Assembly (NCBI GenBank): GCA_045580485.1
Contig: JAZNNW010000109.1
Coordinates: forward strand, 1 to 13,889
Origin: Avoscillospira sp045580485
GTDB lineage: Bacteria > Bacillota > Clostridia > Oscillospirales > Oscillospiraceae
DNA length: 13,889 nt
Direction: 5' to 3'
Both the position numbers and the translations under genes were made by a program. The number at the start of each line of letters is the position of its first letter. Position 1 is the stretch's first letter. Shown one piece after another: positions 13,520 to 13,889 of the stretch. The notes beneath the pieces were generated by a model, which was not told the DNA's origin, ran no database searches, and saw only the letters and a list, made by a program, of their open reading frames with translations.

Positions 13520-13873
13520 TTACAGAGCCTTCTTTGCGGTCTCGACCAGAGCGGCGAAAGCAGCAGCATCGTTGATGGCCATCTCAGACAGGGTCTTGCG
13601 GTTCATCTCGATACCGGCCTTCTTCAGACCGTACATGAAGCGGGAGTAGTTGATACCCATGGGAGCAACAGCAGCGGAGATACGAGCGATCCACAGCTGA
13701 CGGAACTCTCTCTTCTTCAGCTTACGGCCAACATAAGCGTAGGTGCCGGACTTAATGACAGCCTGCTTGGCCATCTTGAAGTGGGTGGACTTGGAGCCCC
13801 AGTAGGACTTAGCCAGCTTCAGAACTTTATTTCTTCTCTTGCGCGTCATCATTGCGCCTTTAACTCTTGCCAT
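13520..13873 (-). CDS. rplT: 50S ribosomal protein L20
   Basis: L20 binds 23S rRNA early in large-subunit assembly. The 117 residues are full length and show the family's basic N-terminus (MARVKGAMMTRKRRNKVLKL), then YWGSKSTHFKMAKQAV, YAYVGRKLKKREFRQLWI and the C-terminal helical region GINYSRFMYGLKKAGIEMNRK. The start is supported by TAGGAGGATAA just inside the window edge. In Bacillota, rplT normally ends an infC-rpmI-rplT operon whose leader is regulated by L20 itself; the upstream genes would lie beyond 13889 and cannot be confirmed. It is convergent with gpmI, with the repeat element and two terminators between. Confidence 0.98.
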   Translation of the reverse strand: MARVKGAMMTRKRRNKVLKLAKSYWGSKSTHFKMAKQAVIKSGTYAYVGRKLKKREFRQLWIARISAAVAPMGINYSRFMYGLKKAGIEMNRKTLSEMAINDAAAFAALVETAKKAL

Positions 13874-13889
13874 TTCGTTATCCTCCTAT

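Noticed and set aside
13371..13649. 92-codon plus-strand frame across the repeat element and the end of rplT
   Set aside because: It starts inside a terminator, crosses the palindromic repeat and another terminator, and runs antisense to rplT.

Overview
The window looks like a piece of a low-to-mid GC Gram-positive chromosome, most likely a gut Clostridia member (Bacillota, Oscillospirales-like). This is inferred from strong AGGAGG ribosome binding sites on nearly every gene, SigA-type promoters with TGn extended -10 boxes, short GC-rich hairpin terminators, Bacillota-type protein families (bacterial G1P dehydrogenase, the C_GCAxxG_C_C redox family, small XRE regulator plus membrane protein), and an intergenic palindromic repeat of a type I associate with such genomes. 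No taxonomic marker was searched; only the complete rplT at the right edge would serve as one.

Layout. 1-2900: two minus-strand genes, a bacterial sn-glycerol-1-phosphate dehydrogenase followed by a membrane-anchored HtrA/DegP-like serine protease with one PDZ domain. 2826-3043: divergent promoter region. 3044-6510: citrate synthase, a strong terminator with a probable promoter built into it, then recG. 6511-7385: a bidirectional terminator, then a minus-strand Amidase_3-like/SH3b protein, divergent from the next gene. 7386-8342: a DEDDh exonuclease with a C-terminal zinc-ribbon-like region. 8380-9088: an AT-rich two-gene cassette (small XRE repressor started by TTG, plus a four-TM membrane protein) under a near-consensus promoter bracketed by two matching palindromic operators. 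9184-10266: NahK-like sugar kinase with its own promoter and terminator. 10314-11330: secreted metallo-beta-lactamase-fold lipoprotein with an Ada-like metal-binding tail. 11408-13332: C_GCAxxG_C_C redox protein translationally coupled to phosphoglycerate mutase GpmI. 13333-13519: two terminators enclosing a palindromic repeat element. 13520-13873: ribosomal protein L20, reading in from a probable infC-rpmI-rplT operon beyond the right edge.

Most genes are ordinary housekeeping functions (central carbon metabolism, recombination repair, translation, envelope protein quality control, cell wall and lipid metabolism), arranged as short transcription units with their own terminators. I see no CRISPR array, tRNA, rRNA, insertion sequence or prophage, and no clear defence system. 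The most system-like items are the self-regulated XRE/membrane-protein cassette, the redox protein/GpmI coupling, and the odd zinc-site variants in the amidase-like protein and the MBL lipoprotein. No stretch over 300 bases lacks a gene.
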